DNA of 64,000 nucleotides from UBA1756 sp045132235 (GCA_045132235.1 JBGURX010000019.1:62001-126000), one strand, 5' to 3'. Counted from the first letter of the stretch, positions 41,887-51,525 are shown. Translations and numbers: made by a program. The notes: generated by a model from the letters alone, not told the origin.

Positions 41887-44364
41887 CTAATAGAATTTAA
41901 AATTCCATGTCAAGGAAGGCAGAATCGGGAAAAGGCTCATCTGATAGGCCTTGGTCTGCATGTCGAAACTCATCCCTTCCTGATAGTCGGTCTGATAGTC
42001 GGTCTGGGTCTCAAAAAAGATAAAGAAAGGATTTTTCCTGTTGTAAACATTATACACCGAAACATTCAGACTGGTTTCAAAGTGCCTGCGCTTGCAGATG
42101 GTCCAGTTGAGCGAGAGATCCAGTCGATGGTACGGGGGAAGGCGGTAGGCATTGCGGTCGCTGTACTCGGTGACGATGGAGCCGGCAAGGAAATAGTAGC
42201 CCACCGGAATCGTCATCGTATTGCCGGATGCGAACACCCACACTGCCGACACATTCAGCTTGTTGGGCAGAATTTCGTAACAAAGGTTGATGGAGACGTC
42301 GTGCCGACGGTCGTACTTGGCATAGAAGGGCTTGCCGCCATTGAGTTCAGGGAACTTGCGCTGAGTGAAGGACAAAGTATAGCCGATGAAGCCCGTGAAA
42401 CGCCCCGTGGCCTTCTTCACAAAGAGTTCCACCCCGTACGACCAGCCCTTGCCGAAGGTGTACATCTGGTCGGCATTTCGCGTAATATCCTGAATATTAA
42501 TACCATCACAATACTCCACCAGATTGTTCATGTGCTTGTAATAGAAGTCGGCATAGCTCTCGAACATGTTGTGGTGGAAGTTCTGATACACGCCCAACGA
42601 CACTTGATGTCCCACCTGCGGCTTGACAATCTCGGTGGAGGGCATCCACACGTCGGTGGGCAGCGAGATGGTGGCCAGCGCCACCTGATGCAAATACTGG
42701 TAATTCAGCGTGTAGGAGGCCTTGATGGAGGTGGACTTCGCCACTTGGAAACGCATGGAGAGACGGGGCTCCACATGGTTGAACTGCTTGATAACCTCAC
42801 CCGGACGGTATTGGATGGAGTCGCACAAAACACCCTGTGCATCAAAAACATAACGGGTAAACGGACCCACAAATTCAAAATGAGTATAGCGCACTCCCAA
42901 ATTCACCTTCCACCATTTGAAGATGTCGAACTCATCGTTGGCATAGAAAGCCAGCTCGTGCGCATAGTAGGGATCCACGTTGGGCAACGTGAGGTCTTGA
43001 ATGCCAGCATCCACAGAAAACTTGTTGGGGAAGAAGGTGTGGAAGATGTACTGCATGCCGAACTTGAACTGGTGCTGGGAAGCGTTGGACATGATCTCCT
43101 CCTCAGTAAGTTCATATCCCTTCGGGTAAACATGTCCGTATTTTCTGTGGCTGAAAAAAGTGGGAAGGTAGGTCAGCTCCGTTTTGAAGGAGTAGTCGCG
43201 CACGCCGGAGCTCATCTCCATGGTATAGATGCTCATGCCCATCAGGGTGGAGAAGTCGTAGTTGGTGAAGTTGAAGGAGGTATTGAGGAAAAGCTGCGGG
43301 TTGATGATGTAGTTCCATCGGAGCGAGGCGGCGCCGTTGCCCCAGCGGAACTGCGCCCGCGTGTCGCCCGACGACGACTTGAAGCCATAGACATCCTTTC
43401 CGTAATATCCGCCTAAATAGAGGCGATGTTTTTCATTGATAATGACGTTGACTTTCGCATTCAGGTCGTAGAAGTAGAACTTGGTGCCTTTCAGCGGGGA
43501 GGTCTTTTTGAGAAACGGCTGCACGAGGGCGTCGATGTAGGTGCGGCGGCCCGAGATGATGAACGAAGCGCGGTCTTTCTTGATGGGACCCTGTACGGTG
43601 AGGCGAGAGAAGATGAGCCCGAGGCCGCCATCCACCTGATACTGCTTGAGGTTGCCCTCCTTCTGGGCCACATCGAGCACCGAGGCAAGACGGCCGCCGT
43701 AGTAGGCCGGCATCCCCGACTTGGTGATTTCCACATTTTTCACTGCATCGGCGTTGAAGACCGAGAAGAAACCAAACAGGTGGCCGGCATTGTAGATGGT
43801 GGTCTCATCCAGCAGGATAAGGTTCTGGTCGGAACCGCCGCCACGCACGTAAAAGCCGGTGTTGCCCTCGCCACCCGACTGGATGCCCGGCAGCAGCTGC
43901 ACCGACTTCAGCACATCCACCTCCCCGAACAGTGCCGGCAGCGCCTTGATGGTCTCGATTTTCATCTCCATCTTTCCCACCTCCGCACTCGTAACATTGT
44001 GGTCCACAGCCTTATCGCTTACCACAACATTCTCCAGCAACTCTGCATCGGGATGCAATGCCACATTGTGGGTAACATTCTGTTCCACCAGCAGCGTGTC
44101 GAGTACATCCTGATAACCCATGTACTGGATATAGAAAATGTAGCGTCCCTTGGGGAGCGTGATAGAATAAAAACCCGCCTGATTGGAAAAGGCCGTAAAA
44201 GCCTGTGTATTATCTTCTTCCGGCATCATCGACACCATGATGCTCTTCACCGACTCGCCGTTCGAGGCGTCAGTCACGAGTCCTGACACCGTAAAGCGCT
44301 GTCCCTGTGCGGCAAAGGCAACGCCGCACAGCAGAAGTACCATAAGATGCCGGAAAAACTTCAT
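41887..44364 (-). CDS. TonB-dependent outer-membrane receptor with carboxypeptidase-like N-terminus
   Basis: An 825-residue TonB-dependent receptor. After the signal peptide (cut near AFAAQG) comes a carboxypeptidase-regulatory-like domain (FTVSGLVTDASNGESVKS, residues ~22-105). A plug domain follows with QLLPGIQSGGEGNTGFYVRGGG and SGMPAYYGGRLASVLDV, then a 22-strand barrel. This layout is typical of Bacteroidetes receptors that act without a SusD. Ligand unknown. The gene for an LEA/WHy lipoprotein lies 12 bases upstream and is probably co-transcribed. Confidence 0.92.
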   Translation of the reverse strand: MKFFRHLMVLLLCGVAFAAQGQRFTVSGLVTDASNGESVKSIMVSMMPEEDNTQAFTAFSNQAGFYSITLPKGRYIFYIQYMGYQDVLDTLLVEQNVTHNVALHPDAELLENVVVSDKAVDHNVTSAEVGKMEMKIETIKALPALFGEVDVLKSVQLLPGIQSGGEGNTGFYVRGGGSDQNLILLDETTIYNAGHLFGFFSVFNADAVKNVEITKSGMPAYYGGRLASVLDVAQKEGNLKQYQVDGGLGLIFSRLTVQGPIKKDRASFIISGRRTYIDALVQPFLKKTSPLKGTKFYFYDLNAKVNVIINEKHRLYLGGYYGKDVYGFKSSSGDTRAQFRWGNGAASLRWNYIINPQLFLNTSFNFTNYDFSTLMGMSIYTMEMSSGVRDYSFKTELTYLPTFFSHRKYGHVYPKGYELTEEEIMSNASQHQFKFGMQYIFHTFFPNKFSVDAGIQDLTLPNVDPYYAHELAFYANDEFDIFKWWKVNLGVRYTHFEFVGPFTRYVFDAQGVLCDSIQYRPGEVIKQFNHVEPRLSMRFQVAKSTSIKASYTLNYQYLHQVALATISLPTDVWMPSTEIVKPQVGHQVSLGVYQNFHHNMFESYADFYYKHMNNLVEYCDGINIQDITRNADQMYTFGKGWSYGVELFVKKATGRFTGFIGYTLSFTQRKFPELNGGKPFYAKYDRRHDVSINLCYEILPNKLNVSAVWVFASGNTMTIPVGYYFLAGSIVTEYSDRNAYRLPPYHRLDLSLNWTICKRRHFETSLNVSVYNVYNRKNPFFIFFETQTDYQTDYQEGMSFDMQTKAYQMSLFPILPSLTWNFKFY

Positions 44365-44376
44365 CGCACTATCACA

Positions 44377-44970
44377 TTAATTGTCACGCACGGTAAAATA
44401 AGGTCCTTTGACAATCTCGCCGTGCACACGGATATAAGGACGGATCTTGACCGCAAAGGGGGTGTTGCCATTACCCACCTTGGAGATGTCGCCGATGATG
44501 TTCACCATCTTTTCGCCCGACTGCACCGGATGCTTGACATCCACCAAGTCCTTCAAATCCAGCCGGAAAGAAACAGGGATTATCGTGCTCCCTCCCTTCG
44601 CGGGCACCACAATGTTGCTTTTGTTCATGCTCACCCCGTCACCCACTTTTTCATTCGCATAATATAATATATAGTCAAATCCGGCAATCTCCGCTTCTCT
44701 GCGGCCCGGATTGGTGGCTTTCAATTCAATATTAAAATTAATAGTAAAATCTTTATTGACAATAGCTTTCGTACATTTTGCCACAGTGCCCAAATCAAGA
44801 GCGCTGTAATCAAAGCCCTTCTTCATGAAGTCGATGCCCGCCCACGAAATGCCTGTCAGCCGATGAAACGAATAATCACAGTTGACCATGTTGTACATTT
44901 TCGCCATGCTACAGCTCTGGCTGAACATCAACAGAATGCCGGTGAAAAGGATGGGGATGATTTTTTTCAT
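44377..44970 (-). CDS. LEA type 2/WHy-domain lipoprotein
   Basis: A 197-residue lipoprotein (lipobox MFSQSC, Cys20) with a single beta-sandwich resembling the Water-stress/Hypersensitive-response (LEA14-like) domain. Markers are FNIELKATNPGRREAEIAGFDYILY and the paired strand GGSTIIPVSFRLDLKDL. Bacterial WHy proteins bind hydrophobic or peptide partners in the envelope. It precedes the TonB-dependent receptor by 12 bases and may be its surface or periplasmic partner. Upstream is the terminator of the DUF3078 transcript. Confidence 0.8.
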   Translation of the reverse strand: MKKIIPILFTGILLMFSQSCSMAKMYNMVNCDYSFHRLTGISWAGIDFMKKGFDYSALDLGTVAKCTKAIVNKDFTINFNIELKATNPGRREAEIAGFDYILYYANEKVGDGVSMNKSNIVVPAKGGSTIIPVSFRLDLKDLVDVKHPVQSGEKMVNIIGDISKVGNGNTPFAVKIRPYIRVHGEIVKGPYFTVRDN

Positions 44971-44984
44971 ATCAATTCATAATA

Positions 44985-45030
44985 ATAAAAAGGGAGGAGA
45001 TGTCCCAAAGTCACGTCTCCTCCTTTTCCA
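44985..45030 (-). terminator. Rho-independent terminator of the PPDK-DUF3078 operon
   Basis: On the minus strand, arms GGAGGAGA and TCTCCTCC extend on both sides with G-U and A-T pairs around a CCCAAAGTC-type loop. The stem is followed by TTTTTATTATT. It starts 13 bases after the DUF3078 stop. Confidence 0.82.
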
Positions 45031-45042
45031 GTGTCAATAACT

Positions 45043-46113
45043 TTAGAAGCTGTACCCGACACCCACGCCGAGCACCTCCTTAAACTGGACTCTCGGTCCG
45101 GTATTGCCTTTTTTGTCGGTGATCATCACCTGATCGTAGTACTTCAAAGAGGTCATCAAACTCACATTCAACACTTTCAGGAACTTGTAGGAAATCGAGA
45201 AATCCCAGTCCACATCGAAATTGCCGAACGGTTGTGCCACTTTTCTGCTATGGTACGGAGTAAACAGCACCAAACTGGAAAGCACCGTCAAATTCTTGTA
45301 GGTATAGTTGACCTGCGCCTTGAAGGTCATACCGAACTCAGCCTTGTATGCCTTGCCAGTTGTCGTATCAATACCATACGAATGTCTCAAGGAATTGACC
45401 GTGTAGTCCATCACATTTTTGTTTTTGATGCTGGGAGCCGTGCAAATGGTGATACGTCCGGCAACCGGGGACAAGTAGAATGAGAGGAACGGCTTCGGCT
45501 TCCAGTCGATACCCACAGAAAAGTCAGCATAACCAGGAGTCATCCAATTGGAGATATACTTGGGACACTCCTGCTCTCCTTTGTCGAATTTCGCATAATC
45601 CATACCTCTGGCGAACTGCGACTTGAAAGAGGCCATAGCGGTGACGAACCATGTTTTCTGGAACTCGAAACCATACTTGGTGCTGAAGTCGATTTTGTCG
45701 CTCGACTTTCTCCAGTTGGTTTTCCCCAGCACCTCATCGGCTTCGTTTTTCACCTCTCTTGCGCCCATGGTGTACATCATGCCGATTTCCGTGATCAGAT
45801 GAGCCTCCCATGAATGCAGGCCCTTGCTGTAGGCGAGGTTCAAGTTGGCGAACAGCACGCTATTTGCATTGTCCTGACCACCAGCTGCCCAGTTGACGAA
45901 AGAGGTTTGCGTGACATTCAGACCCACGACACCAGTCAGTTTCCAATATTTCTGCCAATCGGTCAACTCAGGCTCCGGCGCTACGGTGTCGGCAACGGCT
46001 TCCACTGCATCAGCAGCCTCAGCAGGCGTGGCAGGCGGTTCAGGATTGTCCTGCGCCTTCACGAACTGAAAGCTAAAAATGCTAATCAAAACAAAGAATA
46101 AAAGTTTTTTCAT
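45043..46113 (-). CDS. DUF3078 outer-membrane protein
   Basis: A 356-residue secreted protein with a signal peptide ending at FVKAQ, a Pro/Ala/Glu-rich stretch to about residue 50, then the DUF3078 domain. That domain opens with WKLTGVVGLNVTQTSFVNWAAGGQDN, continues with many amphipathic strands and ends in VGVGYSF, a typical barrel C-terminus. The long start at 46293 is rejected because its extra 60 residues lie inside the ureohydrolase gene. ATG 46113 lies 11 bases after that gene's stop. Family function is unknown. Confidence 0.85.
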   Translation of the reverse strand: MKKLLFFVLISIFSFQFVKAQDNPEPPATPAEAADAVEAVADTVAPEPELTDWQKYWKLTGVVGLNVTQTSFVNWAAGGQDNANSVLFANLNLAYSKGLHSWEAHLITEIGMMYTMGAREVKNEADEVLGKTNWRKSSDKIDFSTKYGFEFQKTWFVTAMASFKSQFARGMDYAKFDKGEQECPKYISNWMTPGYADFSVGIDWKPKPFLSFYLSPVAGRITICTAPSIKNKNVMDYTVNSLRHSYGIDTTTGKAYKAEFGMTFKAQVNYTYKNLTVLSSLVLFTPYHSRKVAQPFGNFDVDWDFSISYKFLKVLNVSLMTSLKYYDQVMITDKKGNTGPRVQFKEVLGVGVGYSF

Positions 46114-46124
46114 ATTGATTGATT

Positions 46125-47297
46125 TTAATGATTGAATTTGTTGTAAGCTTTCCACCAACGGTCCGGAATACGGTCGTTGCAGGCGGTATGGTAGTCGTTG
46201 AGCGAACAGGGCAGGTAGTAGGTCTGCTGCGTCATCCTTTCCACATTGATGACCGGCACGGTCACCCACCAGCGGCCGCTCTTCTTGCTGCAATAAAACA
46301 CCATCTCCTCGGCTGCATTGGAGACCGTGACACTGTATTTCGTGTAACTGTTTTTATCCTTGAAATCCAAATCGCAGCAACGATTCAAGAATCCTTCCAC
46401 GAAATACCAGATTACATGCGACAGCAGCTGGGCGGTCTGCCCGTTGTAATCGAGCAGCGGGTCGTATTCGTAGATGCCGAAAGAAGAGAGCTTGTCGCTC
46501 AAGCCAGCGTACATCGCCACTTGGCAGATCTCCTCGCCATAGAAGCCGTTGGCCGAGCTGTTGGGGTTGCCCGGCGCATCGGGATGGCGGATGGCCGACA
46601 CGTCCAGCGAAAGCATCTCGGCATTGCGCACAATCGGCTCCACCTCCGACACGTCCTGACGGAGCATGCCCACACGGTAGGTCTCGAAATAGAGTTTCTC
46701 CATCAGGGAGATGACTTCGGGACTGTTCATGTAGGTCTGATAGCCGATGTTGGAGTAATTGAGAAGGAAGTTGGGCTGTTGGAGGATGATCTTGTTGAGA
46801 TAGGCATTCGACTTCATCGGCTGCTCCTCACCGCCGAGGTCGAAACAGGCGTCCACCGACACAATGCTGATGACGCGCTGCAGCATCTCGTAAGCCTTGT
46901 AGTTGGCGAAGGCGAGGTCGTTGCTGCCGCCCAGCACGATGGGAATGACATTCTCGTTGATGAGGGTGGCGAGAAGCTCCGTCAGCACATCGTAGGTGTC
47001 TTCCACGGTCTCCCCTGCCTTCAGATCGCCGAGGTCGATGATGGAGACCGGCTTGTTCCAGCAGTAGAGAGCGTACAGCGAGCGGCGGATCTCGTTCGGG
47101 GCGAGATGGCAGCCGTCGTTGTTGAAGGCGTTGCGCGACTCGGGTACGCCGACAAGGGCGAACTGGCGTCCCTCCAACACAGGCTCCCCTTCCTGCCAGA
47201 TGTCGATATAGCGGTAAAGAAGATGCGGGTCGCCGGCATCCCCTACGGGAGCCAGCGACGCGGCATCAACAGGTGTGAGGTACGACTGCAGTTCCAT
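46125..47297 (-). CDS. Ureohydrolase (arginase/formiminoglutamase)-like protein with altered metal site
   Basis: A 390-residue protein with the arginase/agmatinase fold. True family members bind two manganese ions through GGxHs, DAHxD and SxDxDxxDP motifs. Here the first reads VLGGSNDLA (His replaced by Asn), the second VDACFDLG (His replaced by Cys) and the third LSLDVSAIRHPDAPG. Three of the expected ligands are therefore changed and classical activity is doubtful. It lies 8 bases after PPDK and 11 before DUF3078, in one operon. Substrate is unknown. Confidence 0.78.
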   Translation of the reverse strand: MELQSYLTPVDAASLAPVGDAGDPHLLYRYIDIWQEGEPVLEGRQFALVGVPESRNAFNNDGCHLAPNEIRRSLYALYCWNKPVSIIDLGDLKAGETVEDTYDVLTELLATLINENVIPIVLGGSNDLAFANYKAYEMLQRVISIVSVDACFDLGGEEQPMKSNAYLNKIILQQPNFLLNYSNIGYQTYMNSPEVISLMEKLYFETYRVGMLRQDVSEVEPIVRNAEMLSLDVSAIRHPDAPGNPNSSANGFYGEEICQVAMYAGLSDKLSSFGIYEYDPLLDYNGQTAQLLSHVIWYFVEGFLNRCCDLDFKDKNSYTKYSVTVSNAAEEMVFYCSKKSGRWWVTVPVINVERMTQQTYYLPCSLNDYHTACNDRIPDRWWKAYNKFNH

Positions 47298-47305
47298 CGC
47301 CCCTC

Positions 47306-50059
47306 TTATTTCTGGTTGCAGTTGCAGCAGCACTGACCTTCAGCGCGGTGACGCTTGATAGCGGACTGCGCAGCGGCCAAACGTGCCACCGGTACGCGGA
47401 ACGGGCTGCAGGACACATAGGTCATGCCCGTCTTGTAGAAGAACTCGACGGAAGCCGGGTCGCCACCGTGCTCGCCGCAAACACCGACCTTGAGTTTCGG
47501 GTTCACGAAGCGGCCACGCTGCACGCCAGCCTGCACCAGCTGACCGACGCCCACCTGATCCAGAGTCTTGAACGGGTCGGCGGGGATGATCTTCTGGTCG
47601 ATATAGGTGTGGATGATCTCGTTCACGTCGTCGCGTGAGAAACCGAGGGTCATCTGCGTCAAGTCGTTGGTACCGAAGGAGAAGAACTGAGCCACTTCGG
47701 CGATTTCGTCGGCCATCAAAGTGGCACGCGGAATCTCAATCATCGTACCGTAGAGGTAGTTGATCTTCACACCGAACTTGGCTTCCACTTCAGCCTGAAC
47801 GCGGTCGGCAATCTCTTTCTGATGACGGAGTTCCTTCACATCGATGGTGAGGGGCACCATGATTTCGAGGCGGGGATCCATACCCTCCTTCATCAATTCA
47901 GCGGTAGCCTCGAAGAGGGCGCGGAACTGAGTCTCGGAGATTTCAGGATAGACGATGCCGAGGCGCACGCCACGGAGACCCATCATCGGGTTCATCTCGT
48001 GCAGACCGTCGATTCTCTTCTTGATTTCCTCGAAGGTAAGACCATACTGGCCGGCGGCTTCACGCTGCTTGTCCTCGGTCTGCGGTACGAATTCGTGGAG
48101 CGGCGGGTCCATGAGGCGGAAGGTGAGCGGCTTGCCGTCCATCACCTTGAGGGTTCCCTTGGCAGCCTCCTTGATGTAAGGCTCCAGCTCGTTCAGAGCG
48201 GCCACGCGCTCGTCCTTCGTATTGGCGAGGATCATCTTGCGGAGTTTCTCCAACGGTTTCTCGCTGTTCTTGCCGTAGAACATGTGCTCGATACGGAACA
48301 GACCGATACCTTCAGCGCCGAAGTTGACGGCGTTCTGGGCATCTTCCGGAGTATCAGCATTCGTGCGGACACCCATCTCGCGGTATTTGTCCACGAGGGC
48401 CATGAACTCTTGGAAGCGCGGGTTCTCGGTGGAGTCTATCATCTTGACGGATTCACCATACACATAACCCTTGGCGCCGTTGAGGGCGAGGGTATCGCCT
48501 TCTTTGTACACCTTGCCGTCGATGGTGACGGTGCGTTTCTCCATGTCGATCTTGATGGCGTCGCATCCCACGATGCAGCACTTGCCCCATCCACGGGCGA
48601 CGAGGGCGGCGTGAGAGGTCATACCACCGCGGGCGGTCAGAATACCGTCGGCGGCACGCATACCTTCCACATCCTCCGGGTTGGTCTCCTCACGGACGAG
48701 GATGTTTTTGATTTTCTTGGAAGTGTAATCTTTGGAAACTTCGCTGTCGAGGGCGATGACACCGACGGCGCCGCCAGGACCTGCGGGAAGACCCTTGGCG
48801 ATGACGGTGTGCTTCTTCTCGTCGGCAGCCTCAAGGATGGGGTGCAACAGCTCGTCCATCTGGGCGGGAGCGAGGCGCATCACCACCTCGTCGTCCTTGA
48901 TAAGACCTTCGTGAAGCATATCCAGAGCCATGTTCAGAGCAGCGATACCGGTACGTTTACCGACGCGGCACTGCAGCATGAAAAGCTGGCCTTCCTGAAT
49001 GGTGAACTCGATGTCGAGCATATCGTGGTAGTTCTTCTCAAGGATGTCGCGGATTTCGCAGAGTTCCTTGTAAGTGTCGGGCATCAGCTCCTGCATGGAG
49101 TGCATGTGCTTGTTCTGCTCGTTCTTGGTGTCGTCGTTGAGCGGGTTGGGGGTACGAATACCGGCCACCACGTCTTCGCCCTGTGCGTTGATCAGCCATT
49201 CGCCATAGAACTGGTTCTCGCCGGTGGCGGGGTTACGGGTGAAGGCAACGCCCGTAGCGGAGCTCTCGCCCATGTTGCCGAACACCATGGCCTGCACGTT
49301 CACTGCGGTGCCCCAGTCATCCGGAATACCTTCGATGCGACGGTAAGAGATGGCTTTCTGACCGTTCCAGCTCTTGAACACAGCCTTGATACCGCCTTCC
49401 ATCTGCAGTTTGGCGTCATCCGGGAACTCGGTGCCGAGTTTCTCCTTGATGGTTTTCTTGAAAGCGGTGGCAAGCTCGAGAAGCTCTTCAGCCTTGATGT
49501 CGGTGTCGCTCTTGTAGCCTTTTTTCTCCTTATATTCATCCAGCATGTCATCCAAAATCTTGCGGATGCCCTTGCCTTCGACGGGAGCGATGCCCTCGGC
49601 TTTCTCCATGACGACGTCGGCGTACATCATGATGAGACGGCGGTAGGAGTCATACACGAAACGCTCGTTGCCGGTCTTCTTGATGAGGCCGGGGATGGTT
49701 TTGGAGCTCAGACCGATGTTGAGGACGGTGTCCATCATACCCGGCATAGAGGTGCGGGCGCCGGAGCGGCAGGAGACCAGCAGCGGGTTCTCGGGATCGT
49801 CGTATTTTCTGCCCATGATTTTCTCCACATTCTCCATAGCCTTCCAAACGTCGGACATGAGGGTGTCGGGAAGCTGGCAGTTGTTCGCATAATATGCGGT
49901 GCAGCATTCGGTAGTGATGGTCAAGCCGGCAGGAACAGGAAGTCCCAACAAACACATTTCAGCGAGGTTGGCGCCCTTGCCACCCAGCAGATTCTTCATG
50001 TCGGCTTTGCCTTCAGCAGTTTTTCCGCCAAAGGTGTAAACATACTTTACATTACTCAT
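47306..50059 (-). CDS. ppdK: Pyruvate, phosphate dikinase
   Basis: PPDK interconverts pyruvate, ATP and phosphate with PEP, AMP and pyrophosphate, linking glycolysis to gluconeogenesis in anaerobes. The 917-residue product has the N-terminal ATP-grasp domain (FGGKTAEGKADMKNLLGGKG, MPGMMDTVLNIG) and the swivelling phosphohistidine domain with GGMTSHAALVARGWGK near residue 480. A C-terminal PEP/pyruvate TIM barrel contains IEIPRATLMADEIAEVAQFFSFGTNDLTQ and Cys in VGVCGEHGGDP. The start at 50059 begins MSNVKYVYTFGG; 20 extra residues upstream are not conserved. It has its own promoter and leads the three-gene operon. Confidence 0.97.
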   Translation of the reverse strand: MSNVKYVYTFGGKTAEGKADMKNLLGGKGANLAEMCLLGLPVPAGLTITTECCTAYYANNCQLPDTLMSDVWKAMENVEKIMGRKYDDPENPLLVSCRSGARTSMPGMMDTVLNIGLSSKTIPGLIKKTGNERFVYDSYRRLIMMYADVVMEKAEGIAPVEGKGIRKILDDMLDEYKEKKGYKSDTDIKAEELLELATAFKKTIKEKLGTEFPDDAKLQMEGGIKAVFKSWNGQKAISYRRIEGIPDDWGTAVNVQAMVFGNMGESSATGVAFTRNPATGENQFYGEWLINAQGEDVVAGIRTPNPLNDDTKNEQNKHMHSMQELMPDTYKELCEIRDILEKNYHDMLDIEFTIQEGQLFMLQCRVGKRTGIAALNMALDMLHEGLIKDDEVVMRLAPAQMDELLHPILEAADEKKHTVIAKGLPAGPGGAVGVIALDSEVSKDYTSKKIKNILVREETNPEDVEGMRAADGILTARGGMTSHAALVARGWGKCCIVGCDAIKIDMEKRTVTIDGKVYKEGDTLALNGAKGYVYGESVKMIDSTENPRFQEFMALVDKYREMGVRTNADTPEDAQNAVNFGAEGIGLFRIEHMFYGKNSEKPLEKLRKMILANTKDERVAALNELEPYIKEAAKGTLKVMDGKPLTFRLMDPPLHEFVPQTEDKQREAAGQYGLTFEEIKKRIDGLHEMNPMMGLRGVRLGIVYPEISETQFRALFEATAELMKEGMDPRLEIMVPLTIDVKELRHQKEIADRVQAEVEAKFGVKINYLYGTMIEIPRATLMADEIAEVAQFFSFGTNDLTQMTLGFSRDDVNEIIHTYIDQKIIPADPFKTLDQVGVGQLVQAGVQRGRFVNPKLKVGVCGEHGGDPASVEFFYKTGMTYVSCSPFRVPVARLAAAQSAIKRHRAEGQCCCNCNQK

Positions 50060-50116
50060 TTTCAGTGATTTAAAGTTAATAAATAAAGGAAAAATTTCAT
50101 TCTTAAAAAACGAGTG

Positions 50117-50124
50117 CAAAAGTA
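50117..50124 (-). promoter_or_regulatory. Bacteroidetes -7 box for ppdK
   Basis: CAAAAGTA on the plus strand reads TACTTTTG on the minus strand, 57 bases upstream of the ppdK start and back to back with the M64 peptidase promoter. Confidence 0.65.
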
Positions 50125-50182
50125 CGGAAAAAAATCTGTAAATAGTATTTAAAATCTACAAAAATTAATCACAATTTTGTTG

Positions 50183-50190
50183 TAATTTTG
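50183..50190 (+). promoter_or_regulatory. Bacteroidetes -7 box (TAATTTTG)
   Basis: TAATTTTG lies 18 bases before the M64 peptidase ATG at 50209. An in-frame TTG at 50188 overlaps this box and cannot be the start. Confidence 0.65.
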
Positions 50191-50208
50191 CAGCTAAATT
50201 TTTACGAA

Positions 50209-51489
50209 ATGAAAAAGACCTTTTTGCTTTTGTCGCTGACGCTTGCCCTCACCACCCTTTGGGCGCAGAATTTTGATCAATATTTTGAAAATAAAACATT
50301 ACGAATCAGTTATTTACATATTGGGGATGCCTCTCACGAAAGTTTTGCCCTGAAGGAGTACCATGCCGGCGGCATCTGGAGCGGCACTCGCGCCTACCTG
50401 CAGGAGCCCCACCAGTACGGCTCGGTGCTTTTCGAGGCCTACGACTCCACCACCAACGTGCTGATCTTCTCGCGCAGCTACGACTGCCTCTTCAACGAGT
50501 ACCGCACCACCGACGAGGCCGCCACCCAGTCGAAATCTTTCGAGGAGTGCATCAACATGCCCTTCCCCAAGAACACCATCCGCTACACCTTCACCTGCTT
50601 CGACCGCAAGAAAATAGGAACTCTTTTATACACAAACTATTACAATCCACAAAAAACACCCACAACTCCCTTCAGCAAAGATTACAAATACATGACTTTG
50701 CATCAGGGCGGCAATCCCGAGCAGTGCCTCGACATTCTCTTCATCCCCGACGGCTACGCCAAGGAGGACCGCGGAAAATTGGATGTGGACGTGAAGGCCT
50801 TTACCTCGTACATCCTCAACTGTTCGCCCTACAAAGAGAACACCGAGCGCATCAACGTTTACGCCATCAAGGGGTACTCGGAAGAGTCGGGCGTGACGGA
50901 CCCCAACAACAAAATCCAGCGCAAGACTTTGCTCAACAGCTCGTACAATACCCTCGGAAGCGACCGCTACCTCATGTGCGAGAACGTGTGGAAGATGTAT
51001 GACATTGCCGACGACGCTCCCTTTGATGTTATCATTATCCTTTGCAATTCAGAGAAATACGGTGGCGGTGGCATCTACAACTTCTATGCCACCGTGTGCA
51101 ACGGCGCGCCCGAAGCCGACTTTGTGGTTGTGCACGAGATGGGGCACCTCATCGGCGGTCTGGCCGATGAATACTACACCTCCGAGACCAGCGTGAACGA
51201 CTACTACCCAGCCGGCATCGAGCCCATGGAGCCCAACGTCACCACGCTCGTGGATTTCGAGTCGAAATGGAAGGACCTGCTGGACGCCAAGACGCCCGTG
51301 CCGACACCGGCCACCAAGAAATACAACGACATGATCGGTGTGTATGAAGGCGCCGGCTATGTGGCGAAAGGCGTGTACCGCCCGTGGCAGAACTGCACGA
51401 TGAAGGAGATCATCTACGACAACTTCTGCCCCGTCTGCACCCGCGTGCTCATCGACATGTTCAACTACTACTCGAACAGGGAGAATTGA
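50209..51489 (+). CDS. M64-family secreted zinc metallopeptidase
   Basis: M64 (IgA peptidase-like) enzymes are secreted zinc proteases common in gut Bacteroidetes. The 426-residue protein has a signal peptide (cut near TTLWAQ), an N-terminal sandwich domain of about 150 residues, and the catalytic domain starting at CLDILFIPDGY. The zinc site is HEMGHLIGGLADEYY near residues 310-324, with two His and the catalytic Glu. The segment GIEPMEPNVTT and late cysteines are also conserved. No sorting domain is seen, so it is probably periplasmic or released. It uses ATG 50209. Confidence 0.9.
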   Translation: MKKTFLLLSLTLALTTLWAQNFDQYFENKTLRISYLHIGDASHESFALKEYHAGGIWSGTRAYLQEPHQYGSVLFEAYDSTTNVLIFSRSYDCLFNEYRTTDEAATQSKSFEECINMPFPKNTIRYTFTCFDRKKIGTLLYTNYYNPQKTPTTPFSKDYKYMTLHQGGNPEQCLDILFIPDGYAKEDRGKLDVDVKAFTSYILNCSPYKENTERINVYAIKGYSEESGVTDPNNKIQRKTLLNSSYNTLGSDRYLMCENVWKMYDIADDAPFDVIIILCNSEKYGGGGIYNFYATVCNGAPEADFVVVHEMGHLIGGLADEYYTSETSVNDYYPAGIEPMEPNVTTLVDFESKWKDLLDAKTPVPTPATKKYNDMIGVYEGAGYVAKGVYRPWQNCTMKEIIYDNFCPVCTRVLIDMFNYYSNREN

Positions 51490-51516
51490 AAATTGAGAAT
51501 TGAAAGGTGAAAAGTG
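51484..51516. repeat. AATTGAAAGGTGA-type intergenic tract
   Basis: GAATTGAAAATTGAGAATTG followed by AAAGGTGAAAAGTGG overlaps the peptidase stop and matches the tracts near 16770 and 23980. Confidence 0.65.
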
Positions 51517-51525
51517 GGAGTTTTT

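Noticed and set aside
42082..43416. 444-residue plus-strand frame opposite the TonB-dependent receptor
   Set aside because: Antisense shadow of the barrel domain, no promoter or motif.
46114..46293. 60-codon 5' extension of the DUF3078 gene
   Set aside because: It falls within the ureohydrolase gene and would bury the clear signal peptide that starts at 46113.
47822..50068. 748-residue open frame on the plus strand opposite ppdK
   Set aside because: It is exactly antisense to the well-conserved PPDK gene, lacks any domain, and is rich in His/Val/Leu as expected for a shadow of a GC-rich gene.
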